Source of the DNA: Vogesella sp. XCS3
GTDB taxonomy: Bacteria > Pseudomonadota > Gammaproteobacteria > Burkholderiales > Chromobacteriaceae
Direction: 5' to 3'
DNA: 64,000 nucleotides
Assembly (NCBI RefSeq): GCF_020616155.1
Contig: NZ_CP085530.1
Location: forward strand, 2,726,501-2,790,500
Shown here: positions 19,237 through 27,923 of the stretch, piece by piece
How positions within the stretch are numbered: position 1 is the first letter of the stretch
How the letters are laid out: every line of letters starts with the position of its first letter
Notes under the pieces: generated by a model
The model's input: the letters and a program-made list of their open reading frames with translations, nothing else
The model's database searches: none
Told to the model about the DNA's origin: nothing
Translations under genes and position numbers: made by a program

Positions 19237-19986
19237 TCAGTCTGCGCCGTCGCCGTCCTTGAACCACAGCGCGTCCGGCAGCTGGCCGAACACCTGGCGC
19301 AGCCCCTCGCCCCAGCCCTGGCGCAGCTGCAGGAAGTAGGGGTCGTCTTCGGTCACGCGGTGGCGCGGTGCGAAATCGAAGTTGTCACGCTGCTGCCACA
19401 GCAGGTCGATGGGCAGGCCCACCGACAGGTTGGAGCGGATGGTGGAGTCGAACGAGATCAGCGTGCATTTGATGGCCTGCGCCAGCGGGGTGCGGTGGCT
19501 GATCACGCGGTCCAGAATGGGTTTGCCGTACTTGGCCTCGCCGATTTGCAGATACGGGGTATCCGGCGTGGCTTCGATGAAGTTGCCCTGCGGGTAGATC
19601 TGGAACAACCGTGGCGGCTCGCCGCGGATCTGGCCGCCCACCAGGAAGCTGCAGCTGAAATCCACGCCCTGCCCTTGCGTACTGCCGTTGCCGTCGCGGG
19701 CCAGTACTTCGCGGATGGTCTTGCCCACCAGCTCGGCGGCTTCGTACAGGCTCTTCACCGTGTGCAGGTTGGCCGCATCGTGCGCCAGCCGGCTTTTCAG
19801 CAGGCTGACCACGCTCTGCGTGGTGGCCAGGTTGCCGGCGTTCAGCAGCACGATCTGGCGCTCGCCCGGCACGGCGATGACGTTCATTTTGCGGAAAGTG
19901 GCCACGTGGTCCACCCCCGCATTGGTGCGCGAGTCCGATGCAAAGATCAGCCCCTCGTCCAGTACCATGCCTACGCAATACGTCAT
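19237..19986 (-). CDS. Proteasome-type protease Anbu (beta-proteobacterial proteasome homologue)
   Basis: 249 aa. Ntn-hydrolase fold beginning MTYCVGMVLDEGLIFASDSR; Thr2 would be the nucleophile after Met removal. LFQIYPQGNFIEATPDTPYLQIG and RVISHRTPLAQAIK are typical Anbu blocks. The family assembles into helical, lock-washer particles, and its substrates are not settled. Last gene of an operon whose members (ATP-grasp, alpha-E, transglutaminase-like) are the classic Anbu partners. The start overlaps the transglutaminase stop by four bases (ATGA). Confidence 0.93.
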   Translation of the reverse strand: MTYCVGMVLDEGLIFASDSRTNAGVDHVATFRKMNVIAVPGERQIVLLNAGNLATTQSVVSLLKSRLAHDAANLHTVKSLYEAAELVGKTIREVLARDGNGSTQGQGVDFSCSFLVGGQIRGEPPRLFQIYPQGNFIEATPDTPYLQIGEAKYGKPILDRVISHRTPLAQAIKCTLISFDSTIRSNLSVGLPIDLLWQQRDNFDFAPRHRVTEDDPYFLQLRQGWGEGLRQVFGQLPDALWFKDGDGAD

Positions 19987-20777
19987 TGCTGGTCTGCCTC
20001 CGAAACCCGTGCATGCGCCTGCAGCGCTTCGCTGCCGCCACCGCGGCGCACGCCGCGTACCGGGCTGGCGTCGCTGTAGTCCAGCCCCACGGCCAGCTTC
20101 AGGTGGTGGCGGTCGGGGCGCTTGCGGTTGCTGATGTCGAAACCCAGCCACTGTTCGCCGGCATACACTTCTGCCCAGGCGTGGCTGGCCACGTGCGTAT
20201 CGCGGTCGCTCAGCAGGTAGCCGCTGACGTAACGCGCCGGCAGGCCCAGGCTGCGGCAGGCCGCGATAAACACATGGCTGTGATCCTGACAGACGCCCGC
20301 ACCCAGCGCCAGCGCCTGCGCGGCGGTGGTGGCGGCGTGGGTGATGTCCTGGGTGTAGGGCATGGCGTCGGCAATGGCCTGCATCAGCGCGGCGAGGCCC
20401 GCTTCAGGGTTGGCCGCGATGGCGTCGGCGTGGGTGGCGGCCAGCGCCCGGATGGCGTCGTCCGGCTCGGTGAGCGTGGTTTCGCGCAGGAAGACCGGCG
20501 CCGGCAGCACTTCAGGTTGGTCCAGCCAGTCGTCGCAGGTTTCCACCACGCCGCGCGCTTTCAGGCGGATTTCGCTATGCGGGGTGTCCAGCGTCAGCAC
20601 GTGCAGGATATTGCCGTAGGCGTCGGTGCTCTCGCTGGCGGCTACCGGCAGTTCCAATTGCCAGCTCACCACGCGCTGGTGGCCGCTGCTGGCCGGGGTC
20701 AGGCGCAGGTACTGCGTGCTGTGGCTGACGGTGTCGTCGTAACGGTAGACGGTTTCGTGGTCGATGGTCAGTTGCAT
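19983..20777 (-). CDS. Transglutaminase-like cysteine protease-fold protein
   Basis: 264 aa. N-terminal bacterial transglutaminase-associated domain (MQLTIDHETVYRYDDTVSHS), then a transglutaminase core with triad Cys163 (GAGVCQDHSH), His199 (ASHAWAEVY) and Asp214 (GFDISN). Standard companion of Anbu and the circularly permuted ATP-grasp protein; it may act on an isopeptide or peptide made by that ligase (inference). Its start lies ten bases inside the end of the broken GNAT gene. Confidence 0.9.
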   Translation of the reverse strand: MQLTIDHETVYRYDDTVSHSTQYLRLTPASSGHQRVVSWQLELPVAASESTDAYGNILHVLTLDTPHSEIRLKARGVVETCDDWLDQPEVLPAPVFLRETTLTEPDDAIRALAATHADAIAANPEAGLAALMQAIADAMPYTQDITHAATTAAQALALGAGVCQDHSHVFIAACRSLGLPARYVSGYLLSDRDTHVASHAWAEVYAGEQWLGFDISNRKRPDRHHLKLAVGLDYSDASPVRGVRRGGGSEALQAHARVSEADQQ

Positions 20778-21264
20778 GATGCCTCCGCAAGGTCTCGGGT
20801 AAGGGGGAGCTGCCAGTAGGCCACGTCCAGCCAGCGGCCGAACTTGCGGCCAACCTGCTCGAACAGTGCAACCTGCTTGAAGCCCAGGGTACGGTGCAGG
20901 CCGTCGCTGGCCGGGTTGGGCTGCGCCACACCGCCAATCACGGTATGCAGGCCCAGCACGGCCAGGCGGCGGATCAGCTCGCGGTACAGCAGCTTGCCCA
21001 CGCCCTGGCCTACCGTGGCCTGGCGCATGTAGATGCTGCTTTCCACTGCGTGGCGTAGGCGTAGCCCAGCATGTCGCCGCCGGCTTCGGCCACCAGCCAC
21101 GGCAAGCCCTGGGCCTGCGTGTTGGCGATGCGTTCGGCCATTTCGCTGACGGCCACCGGTTTTTCCTCGAACGAGATGGTGGTGTACTCGATGTAGGGGT
21201 TGTAGATGGCGCAGATGGCGGCCGCATCGTCCGGTGTGGCCTCGCGGATCAGTAACTCACTCAT
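20768..21264 (-). pseudogene. GNAT N-acetyltransferase (phosphinothricin/MnaT-like), frameshifted
   Basis: The first part (MSELLIREATPDDAAAICAIYNPYIEYT to GYAYAT) is a normal N-terminus of the PAT/YncA-type acetyltransferases. The second part (HAVESSIYMRQATVGQGVGKLLYRELI to the end, including the LGFKQVALFEQVGRKFGRWLDV block) is in another frame. Compared with the family, roughly eight residues that normally join GYAYA to RHAVE are missing, so a small out-of-frame deletion near 21045-21055 is the likely lesion. Both ends still overlap their operon neighbours by 4 and 10 bases. Translation in the first frame stops at 21010. Confidence 0.8.
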
Positions 21265-22184
21265 GCTGCCTCCAGATACGCCCCGTGAATGGCGTCGCCC
21301 AGCTCGTGTATCTGGCTGAGAAACTGCGTGAGATAGGTATGCAGGCCGTCGTCCAGGATGATGTCGATCTGGCCGTAGCTCATCTCGGCGTGCAAGGTGG
21401 CGGCCAGGCGTTTGGCACGGTGGCCGGTGTCGCCCTTGATGCGCGGCAGCAGCTCGGCGATTTCATCCATGCAGGCACGCAGCGAGCGCGGCACGTCCGG
21501 GCGCAGGATCAGCAGCTCGGCCACGCGGCGCGAGCTGAGCGTGTCGCGGTACAGCTCGTGGTAGGCCTCGAAGGCGCCCAGCGAGCGCAGCAGCGCGCCC
21601 CACAGGTAGAAGTCGGCGGCACTGTCTTCGGCGGCGTGGCCCACCAGGTGCGATTTCACGTTGATCAGGCGTGCGGTGTTGTCGGCACGCTCCATGAAGG
21701 TACCCAGGCGGATGAAAGAAAAGGCGTCGTTACGCTGGATGGTGCCGTAGGTGGTGCCGCGGAACAGGTGCGAGCGTTCTTTCACCCAGTCGAAAAAGCC
21801 GGCCAGCGGGCGGCCGTCCAGCGCCATGTGGCGCGCTTCCAGCCAGCTGGCGTTGATGCTTTCCCACATCTCGCCGGTGATCTTGCCGCGTACGGCGTGG
21901 GCGTTTTCGCGGGCGTATTTCAGGCAGTTCACGATGCTGGCCGGGTTGGCCGCATCAAAGGTCATGAAGTGCATCACGTCGCCGGCGGCCAGCTGCGGGT
22001 GGCGCGCGCGGCAGGCTTCCAGCGCGCCGGTGGTGGCCAGCGCGGCGCTGATGTCGGCGCCACCACGCGATTGCGGCAGCAGCGACAGGCTGTGGGTTAC
22101 GTCCAAGAGGCGCGCCAGGTTTTCGGCGCGTTCCATATAGCGGCTCATCCAGTACAGCTGGGATGCGGTGCGCGAGAGCATCAT
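21261..22184 (-). CDS. Alpha-E domain protein (DUF403)
   Basis: 307 aa, wholly alpha-helical, beginning MMLSRTASQLYWMSRYMERAE, the signature of the alpha-E superfamily, with LGTFMERADNTARLINVK and a repeat-like C-terminus. Always found with circularly permuted ATP-grasp and transglutaminase genes; thought to be part of a peptide-forming or modifying system. Start and stop overlap the neighbours by four bases on each side, showing tight coupling. Exact function unknown. Confidence 0.9.
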   Translation of the reverse strand: MMLSRTASQLYWMSRYMERAENLARLLDVTHSLSLLPQSRGGADISAALATTGALEACRARHPQLAAGDVMHFMTFDAANPASIVNCLKYARENAHAVRGKITGEMWESINASWLEARHMALDGRPLAGFFDWVKERSHLFRGTTYGTIQRNDAFSFIRLGTFMERADNTARLINVKSHLVGHAAEDSAADFYLWGALLRSLGAFEAYHELYRDTLSSRRVAELLILRPDVPRSLRACMDEIAELLPRIKGDTGHRAKRLAATLHAEMSYGQIDIILDDGLHTYLTQFLSQIHELGDAIHGAYLEAA

Positions 22185-23614
22185 GATTGGTCCTCCAGAA
22201 TCCAGGTGTCCTTGGTGCCGCCGCCTTGCGACGAATTCACCACCAGCGAGCCTTCTTTCAGCGCCACACGGGTCAGGCCGCCGGCCACCATGCTGATGTC
22301 GCGGCCGGACAGCACAAAGGGGCGCAAGTCGATGTGGCGCGGGGCGATGCCCGATTCCACAAAGGTGGGGCAGGACGACAGGCACAGCGTGGGCTGGGCG
22401 ATGTAGTTGCCGGGGTCGGCGATGATGCGCTGGCGGAAGTCTTCGATCTCGGCCTTGCTGGCCGCCGGGCCGATCAGCATGCCGTAGCCGCCGGCGCCGT
22501 GGACTTCTTTCACCACCAGCTCGTGCAGGTTGTTCAGCACGTGGTCCAGCTCGGCCGGGCGGCGGCACATCCAGGTGGGCACGTTTTGCAGAAGCGGCTC
22601 TTCGGACAGGTAAAAGCGGATCATGTCCGGCACGTAGGGGTAGATCGATTTGTCGTCCGCCACGCCGGTGCCGATGGCGTTGGCCAGGATCACGCCGCCG
22701 GCGCGGTACACCGACAGCAGGCCGGGCACGCCCAGCATGCTGTCGCCACGGAAGGCCAGCGGGTCGAGGAAGGCGTCGTCGATGCGGCGGTAGATCACGT
22801 CCACCTGCTTGTGGCCGGCGGTGGTGCGCATGTACACCCGGTTGTGTTTCACGAACAGGTCCTGCCCTTCCACCAGCTCCACCCCCATCTGCTGCGCGAG
22901 GAAAGCGTGCTCGAAGTAGGCACTGTTGTGGTGGCCGGGGGTCAGCACCACCACGGTGGGGTTATCCACCGCGCTGGCGTGGCGCAGCGTATTGAGCAGC
23001 AGCGTGGGGTAATGCTGCACCGGGGCCACGGCGTGGCTGGCAAACAGCTCGGGGAACAGCCGCATCATCATCTTGCGGTTTTCCAGCATGTAGGACACGC
23101 CGGACGGCACGCGCAGGTTGTCTTCCAGCACGTAGAAGTTGCCGTCGCTGTGGCGGATCACGTCCACGCCGGTGATGTGCGCGTAGATGCGGTGCGGCAG
23201 GTCCAGCCCCTGCATGGCCGGCTGGTACTGGCTGTTGGAAAACACCTGCTCGGCCGGAATCAGCCCGGCTTTCACGATGTGCTGTTCGTGGTAGATGTCG
23301 TGCAGGAAAGCGTTCAGCGCGGTAACGCGCTGGCGCATGCCGGCTTCCAGTGTCTGCCAGTCGCTGGCGGGGATGATGCGCGGCACGGTATCGAACGGAA
23401 TCAGCCGCTCGGCGCCGGAATCGTCGCCGTACACGGCAAAGGTAATGCCCACGCGGTGGAACATCAGGTCGGCCTCGGCACGTTTGCGCGCCAGGGTTTC
23501 TGGCGGCTGCGAGTGCAGCCAGCGGGCAAAGTCGCGGTAGTGCGGGCGGATGCCGCCGCTGTCGAGCAGCATCTCGTCGTAGTGGCCGGACTCGGGTAGG
23601 GTCAGGGCATGCAT
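22181..23614 (-). CDS. Circularly permuted ATP-grasp protein (DUF404/DUF407 type)
   Basis: 477 aa. First gene of the Anbu operon. Recognisable family blocks are VLEDNLRVPSGVSYMLENR, KEVHGAGGYGMLIGP and LRPFVLSG. These ligase-like ATP-grasp proteins are predicted to form peptide or isopeptide bonds, though substrates are unproven. The downstream stop overlaps the alpha-E start (ATGA). The upstream 249-base gap, shared with a divergent GGDEF gene, must hold the operon promoter. Confidence 0.92.
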   Translation of the reverse strand: MHALTLPESGHYDEMLLDSGGIRPHYRDFARWLHSQPPETLARKRAEADLMFHRVGITFAVYGDDSGAERLIPFDTVPRIIPASDWQTLEAGMRQRVTALNAFLHDIYHEQHIVKAGLIPAEQVFSNSQYQPAMQGLDLPHRIYAHITGVDVIRHSDGNFYVLEDNLRVPSGVSYMLENRKMMMRLFPELFASHAVAPVQHYPTLLLNTLRHASAVDNPTVVVLTPGHHNSAYFEHAFLAQQMGVELVEGQDLFVKHNRVYMRTTAGHKQVDVIYRRIDDAFLDPLAFRGDSMLGVPGLLSVYRAGGVILANAIGTGVADDKSIYPYVPDMIRFYLSEEPLLQNVPTWMCRRPAELDHVLNNLHELVVKEVHGAGGYGMLIGPAASKAEIEDFRQRIIADPGNYIAQPTLCLSSCPTFVESGIAPRHIDLRPFVLSGRDISMVAGGLTRVALKEGSLVVNSSQGGGTKDTWILEDQS

Positions 23615-23717
23615 GGCACTCTCCAGCTATCGTGATCACGGTGTATTCAGCAAGCGCTGTGCCAGTCGGTGTGGCCTTGCCAATGGCTTGCTGGCGTGCG
23701 GTTTGCACAGTAATGAG

Positions 23718-23745
23718 GCATGCACGAAGACGGGTTGCATGCACG
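23718..23745. promoter_or_regulatory. Direct repeat GCATGCACG, 19 bases apart
   Basis: Two identical GCATGCACG words (23718-23726 and 23737-23745), starts 19 bases apart, lie in the divergent gap between the Anbu operon and a GGDEF gene. Near-two-turn spacing suits a regulator binding one DNA face, but no regulator can be named. Confidence 0.35.
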
Positions 23746-23863
23746 TGTCGTACTGGTGCGCCATGCCCCGTAATGGCTCATTTGCGCGGCAGGTAGAGTG
23801 TGGCTTGCCGCCAGCACGGTCCTGCTCGTATATTGCGGGCAACCATTTATCGAAAACGCCACC

Positions 23864-25450
23864 ATGGCCCCCACCCCCTCATCTGATGCTGTCGCCGACG
23901 ACGCGCCGGCTACCGCAGGCTTCTACCATGCGCTTTCGCCACGGGTATTACTGGCCGGCGGCGCTGCCCGTTGGCCGCTGATCCTGGGCTGGCTACTGTC
24001 GCTGGGCGCCAGCCTGTGGTTGGGGGTATTGCAGCTGTACGGTGGCTGGTACGGCTTTGAGGTGAAAGCCGGCGAGCTGACTTTCCTGCTGAGCATTTAC
24101 CCGCCGCTGACCATCAGTACGCTCTGGGTGCTGTGTTTCGGTTACGCCTGGGGGGCCTCGTTGGCTTACCTCACTACCTTCATGGTGGGCTTGCTGTCCG
24201 GCCTGAGCCTGGGCTGGGCCATGGTTTTCGGGCTGGCCAACCCGCTGGGGCTGCTGGTGATGGCGCTGGTGTACCAACAGGTACGCGTGAGCTTTCTCCC
24301 GCGCAGTGTGGCCGCCCTGATGTTTTTCGTGTCCATCAGCTTTGTTTCCGGCATTGCCAGCGCTACCGGCTCGTTTATCTGGAGCTACTACAACAAGCTG
24401 TCGGCGCTGGGAGCTTTCCAGGCGTGGCAAGGCTGGTGGGCAGGCAATTTCCTGCAGACGGTGACGACCTGTGCCCCGCTGCTCTACCTGTTTGCCCCCG
24501 CGGTATTGCGCTGGCGCGAGCGCCACTGGCCTAGCCGGATGAGCGAGGCCCGCTACCGCTGGGTATGGTTGGCCGCATTGTCGTCACTGGCCGGCGTCAT
24601 CGCCTTTTTGTGGCTGTCGTTTGTGCTGGCCGACCGCAGCGTGATGGCCATGCCCGGCGCCGCCGAGCAGCAATGGCAGCAGCGTGCCCTGCTCTACCGC
24701 GACTCGGCCCGCTCGGTGTACTGGGTCATGTCGGTGCTGCTGTTTGCCATGGTGTTTCTGGGCTACCGCTTCCTGACCCAGCGTACCCGGCAGCTGCACC
24801 AGTCTGCCGCCCGGCTGGCGCAGCAGCGCGACCTGGCCCTGCGCCGCCAGCAAGAGGCAGAAACAGCGCGCAACGCACTGCACCAGCTGAATGTGGAGCT
24901 GGCCGCCCGTATTCACGAGGTAGAAGGCTTGCAGGTACAGCTGCGCGAGCAAGCCAGCCGCGACCCGCTGACCGGCCTGCATAACCGCCGCTATCTGCAT
25001 CAGCAGCTGCCGGTATTGTTGCAGGCGGCGCAGCAACAGCAGCGCCGCCTGTGCGTGCTGTTGCTGGATCTTGACCATTTCAAGCAGGTAAACGACCGCC
25101 ACGGTCACGCGGTGGGCGACGCCGTGCTGCGCCTGTTTGCCGCCGAGCTGGCCGCCATCGTGGCGCCTGGCGACCTGCTGGTACGCTACGGCGGCGAGGA
25201 GTTCCTGCTGGTGATGCCGGCGGCGGACGAAGCCCGCGTCGCACAATTATTGCCGCAGCTGCAGGCCGCGCTGGATAGCAGCCAGCTGCGTGTCGATAGC
25301 GGCGCGCTGGTGCCGCTGGCTTTCTCGGCCGGTGTAACCTTCGGTAGCGGCCGGCAAGACAGCGAAGACGACTTGCTGCTGCAGGCGGACGCCGCGCTCT
25401 ACCAGGCCAAGGCGGCTGGGCGGCGCACCTGGCGCGTGTACCAGCCCTAG
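23864..25450 (+). CDS. Membrane diguanylate cyclase (GGDEF)
   Basis: 528 aa. Residues about 30-320 contain roughly eight hydrophobic helices of a MASE-type sensory domain, then a coiled coil (QQRDLALRRQQEAETARNALHQL broken here by its own Gln-rich run) and a GGDEF domain from about 365. The active-site motif is GGEEF (about residues 443-447), so c-di-GMP synthesis is expected. The inhibitory I-site RxxD is degenerate: APGD replaces it, so product feedback may be lost. The ATG at 23864 follows ACGCCACC with no strong Shine-Dalgarno; an earlier in-frame ATG (23798) would add 22 residues. Confidence 0.88.
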   Translation: MAPTPSSDAVADDAPATAGFYHALSPRVLLAGGAARWPLILGWLLSLGASLWLGVLQLYGGWYGFEVKAGELTFLLSIYPPLTISTLWVLCFGYAWGASLAYLTTFMVGLLSGLSLGWAMVFGLANPLGLLVMALVYQQVRVSFLPRSVAALMFFVSISFVSGIASATGSFIWSYYNKLSALGAFQAWQGWWAGNFLQTVTTCAPLLYLFAPAVLRWRERHWPSRMSEARYRWVWLAALSSLAGVIAFLWLSFVLADRSVMAMPGAAEQQWQQRALLYRDSARSVYWVMSVLLFAMVFLGYRFLTQRTRQLHQSAARLAQQRDLALRRQQEAETARNALHQLNVELAARIHEVEGLQVQLREQASRDPLTGLHNRRYLHQQLPVLLQAAQQQQRRLCVLLLDLDHFKQVNDRHGHAVGDAVLRLFAAELAAIVAPGDLLVRYGGEEFLLVMPAADEARVAQLLPQLQAALDSSQLRVDSGALVPLAFSAGVTFGSGRQDSEDDLLLQADAALYQAKAAGRRTWRVYQP

Positions 25451-25526
25451 CCTGTCGCCGCGAGCGACTACTGGCGGCCAAGCTTTGTGCAGGTGGCCAT
25501 ATCGATTCAAGCCATTTCTGTATATG

Positions 25527-25543
25527 ATTTGTATTGTACAAAT
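25527..25543. promoter_or_regulatory. Inverted repeat upstream of SDR-photolyase operon
   Basis: ATTTGTATTGTACAAAT: 7-bp arms ATTTGTA/TACAAAT around a 3-base spacer, in an AT-rich patch (25501-25550) directly before the SDR start. A TATGAT box at 25523-25528 touches it. Likely an operator at the operon promoter. Confidence 0.5.
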
Positions 25544-25559
25544 TAAACAGAGCATGGCC

Positions 25560-26306
25560 ATGCAAACCATCTGGATTACCGGCGCCAGCGGCGCCATCGG
25601 TAGCGCGCTGGCGCGGCGCTTGTCGCCCGGCCACCGCCTGGTGCTGAGTGCCCGCCGCGAAGACGGGTTGGCCGCACTGGCCGCCAGCCTGCCCGGCGAG
25701 GTACTGGTGCGCCCGCTGGATACACTGGACGCCGCCGCGGTGCGCGACACGGTGGCCGGCCTGGCCGCCGATGGTGTGGCGCTCAGCGGCCTGGCGCACT
25801 GCGTGGGCAGTACGCTGATCCGCCCGCTGCACCTCACCGCCGAAGACGACGCCTGGCAGCTGATGCAGCACAACTGGCTCAGCGCCGTGCACGTGCTCAA
25901 GGCTTTTGTGGCTGCGGCGCTCAAGCACAAGCAGCCGGCCAGCGCGGTGCTGGTGGGCTCGCTGGTGGCGCAGGCCGGCTTCCCCAATCACGAAGCCATC
26001 GCCAGCGCCAAGGCGGCGGTGGCAGCGCTGGCGCAAAGCACCGCCGCCAGCTACGCCGAGCGCGGTATTCGTGTGAACTGCGTGCACCCGGGGCTGACGG
26101 TGTCGGCACTGTCGGCGCGGCTCACCGGCACGCCGGAAGCCATCGCCCGCAACGCGCAAGCCAACCCGATGCAGCGCGTAGGCCAGGGTGACGACAGCGC
26201 CGCGCTGATCGCCTTCCTGCTGTCGCCCGAGGCCGGCTGGATTACCGGCCAGAACATCGGCGTCGATGGCGGCCACGGTGTGATTCACCCACTGCCCAAG
26301 GCATGA
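25560..26306 (+). CDS. Short-chain dehydrogenase/reductase-like protein lacking the catalytic Tyr
   Basis: 248 aa. Rossmann fold with TGASGAIG at residues 7-14 and HPGL after the core. Where classical SDRs have YxxxK the sequence reads IASAK (in NHEAIASAKAAV), so the catalytic Tyr is absent while Lys is kept. This subgroup is often encoded next to photolyases. Oxidoreductase activity is therefore doubtful; a binding or flavin-related role is possible. The start at 25560 is preferred over ATG at 25554 because CAGAG is better spaced. It overlaps the photolyase start by four bases (ATGA). Confidence 0.8.
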   Translation: MQTIWITGASGAIGSALARRLSPGHRLVLSARREDGLAALAASLPGEVLVRPLDTLDAAAVRDTVAGLAADGVALSGLAHCVGSTLIRPLHLTAEDDAWQLMQHNWLSAVHVLKAFVAAALKHKQPASAVLVGSLVAQAGFPNHEAIASAKAAVAALAQSTAASYAERGIRVNCVHPGLTVSALSARLTGTPEAIARNAQANPMQRVGQGDDSAALIAFLLSPEAGWITGQNIGVDGGHGVIHPLPKA

Positions 26307-27835
26307 GCTATAGCGTTGTCTGGTTCAAGCGCGACTTGCGCCTGGCCGACCACGCCCCGCTGTGCGCCGCCGCCGCGCGCGGCCCGCTGCTGTGCCTGTA
26401 CGTGGTGGAGCCGGGGCTGTGGCAGCAGCCGGACGCCTCGGCGCGGCAATACCATTTTCTGCGCGAAAGCCTGCACGACCTGGCGGGCCAGCTGCGCGCG
26501 CGCGGCCTGCGGCTGTACGTGGCGGTGGGCGAGATCGCCGAGGTGCTGACGCAGCTGTACGTCCAAGCGCCGTTTGACGCGCTGTTTGCCCACGAGGAAA
26601 CCGGCAACGACTGGACCTACCGCCGCGACATCGCCGTGGCGCGCTGGTGTGCGGCCAACCGCGTGCAGTGGCGCGAATGGCCGCAGTTTGGCGTGGTGCG
26701 TGGCGGCCTGAACCGCGACCATTGGCAGCCGCAGTGGGAAGCCTTGATGGCCGCCCCACTGCTGCCGGTGCCGGCGCTGCAACAGGTGGCGCTTAGCTGG
26801 CCGCCGGTGCACCTACCGGGTGCAGCGGCACTGGGTTTGGGCGACGGCGACGCGCCGGGCCGCCAGCCCAGTGGCAGAACGGCAGCGCTGGCGGTGCTGG
26901 ACGATTTCCTGCTGGATCGCGCCGCGCAGTACCGTGGCGGCATCTCGTCGCCGCTGTCGGCGCCCAGCGCCTGTTCGCGTTTGTCGCCGTATCTGGCGCT
27001 GGGGTGCATCTCGATGCGCGAGGTGGTGCAGGCCAGCCGCGCCATGCTGGCGCAGCTGCACGGCGAGGGTGCCGCCAGCCGGCGCACGGCGGGCATCCGT
27101 GCCTTCATCAGCCGCCTGTACTGGCACTGCCATTTCATCCAGAAGCTGGAAAGCGAGCCGGCACTGGAATGGCGCAACCTGCATCGCGGCTACGACGGCC
27201 TGCGCGAAAACGACTGGGACGAGGCGCGCTTTGCCGCCTGGCGCGACGGCCGCACCGGCTGGCCGCTGGTAGACGCCTGCATCGCCATGCTGCGCCACAC
27301 CGGCTGGCTGAACTTCCGCATGCGCGCCATGCTGGTGTCGGTGGCGGCTTACCCGCTGTGGCTGCACTGGCGGCCGGTGGGGCTGTGGCTGGCGCAGCAG
27401 TTTGTCGATTACGAGCCGGGCATCCACTGGAGCCAGCTGCAAATGCAGTCCGGCACCACCGGCATCAATGTGCCGCGCATCTACAACCCGCTGAAGCAGG
27501 CGCGTGAGCACGACCCGCACGGCCGCTTTGTGCGGCAGTGGCTGCCGCCGCTGCGCCGCGTACCCGACGTGTGGCTGTTCGAGCCGTGGCGCATGCCGCC
27601 CGACATCCAGGCGCGCTGCGGTGTAGAGGTTGGCCGCGACATTCCGCAGCCGTTGGTGGACGTGGAGGCTGCCACCCGCGAGGCCAAGGCGCGGCTGTTT
27701 GCGCTGCGCGGCCACCCCGAGGTACGCGCCGGCAAGGCCGCCATCGTGGCGCGGCACGGCTCGCGCAAGCGCGGCGAGACGCGTGGCAGCCGTCGCCCGC
27801 CCGCTACCCCCGGCCAACTGAGCCTGGATTGGTAA
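26303..27835 (+). CDS. Cryptochrome/photolyase family flavoprotein
   Basis: 510 aa. N-terminal photolyase alpha/beta domain (VVWFKRDLRLADHAPL) and C-terminal FAD-binding helical domain (GRTGWPLVDACIAMLRHTGW; RAMLVSVAAYPLWLHW; WSQLQMQSGTTG; RIYNPLKQA). The family repairs UV pyrimidine dimers with blue light or acts as a light sensor. The basic C-terminal tail (SRKRGETRGSRR) is unusual. Translationally coupled to the SDR gene. Which lesion it repairs cannot be told by eye. Confidence 0.88.
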   Translation: MSYSVVWFKRDLRLADHAPLCAAAARGPLLCLYVVEPGLWQQPDASARQYHFLRESLHDLAGQLRARGLRLYVAVGEIAEVLTQLYVQAPFDALFAHEETGNDWTYRRDIAVARWCAANRVQWREWPQFGVVRGGLNRDHWQPQWEALMAAPLLPVPALQQVALSWPPVHLPGAAALGLGDGDAPGRQPSGRTAALAVLDDFLLDRAAQYRGGISSPLSAPSACSRLSPYLALGCISMREVVQASRAMLAQLHGEGAASRRTAGIRAFISRLYWHCHFIQKLESEPALEWRNLHRGYDGLRENDWDEARFAAWRDGRTGWPLVDACIAMLRHTGWLNFRMRAMLVSVAAYPLWLHWRPVGLWLAQQFVDYEPGIHWSQLQMQSGTTGINVPRIYNPLKQAREHDPHGRFVRQWLPPLRRVPDVWLFEPWRMPPDIQARCGVEVGRDIPQPLVDVEAATREAKARLFALRGHPEVRAGKAAIVARHGSRKRGETRGSRRPPATPGQLSLDW

Positions 27836-27870
27836 GGTGCGCGCCGCCCCGTTGGCCGCCCGCATAAAAC

Positions 27871-27907
27871 AACACGGCCGCGCCCTGTTGCCAGGGGCGG
27901 CCGTGTT
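27871..27907. terminator. Hairpin between convergent photolyase and azoR
   Basis: Arms AACACGGCCGC and GCGGCCGTGTT pair perfectly around a partly paired GCCC/GGGG centre. AAAACAACAC on one side provides a U-run for the leftward transcript. Confidence 0.75.
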
Positions 27908-27923
27908 AGTCGGTACGGAATGC

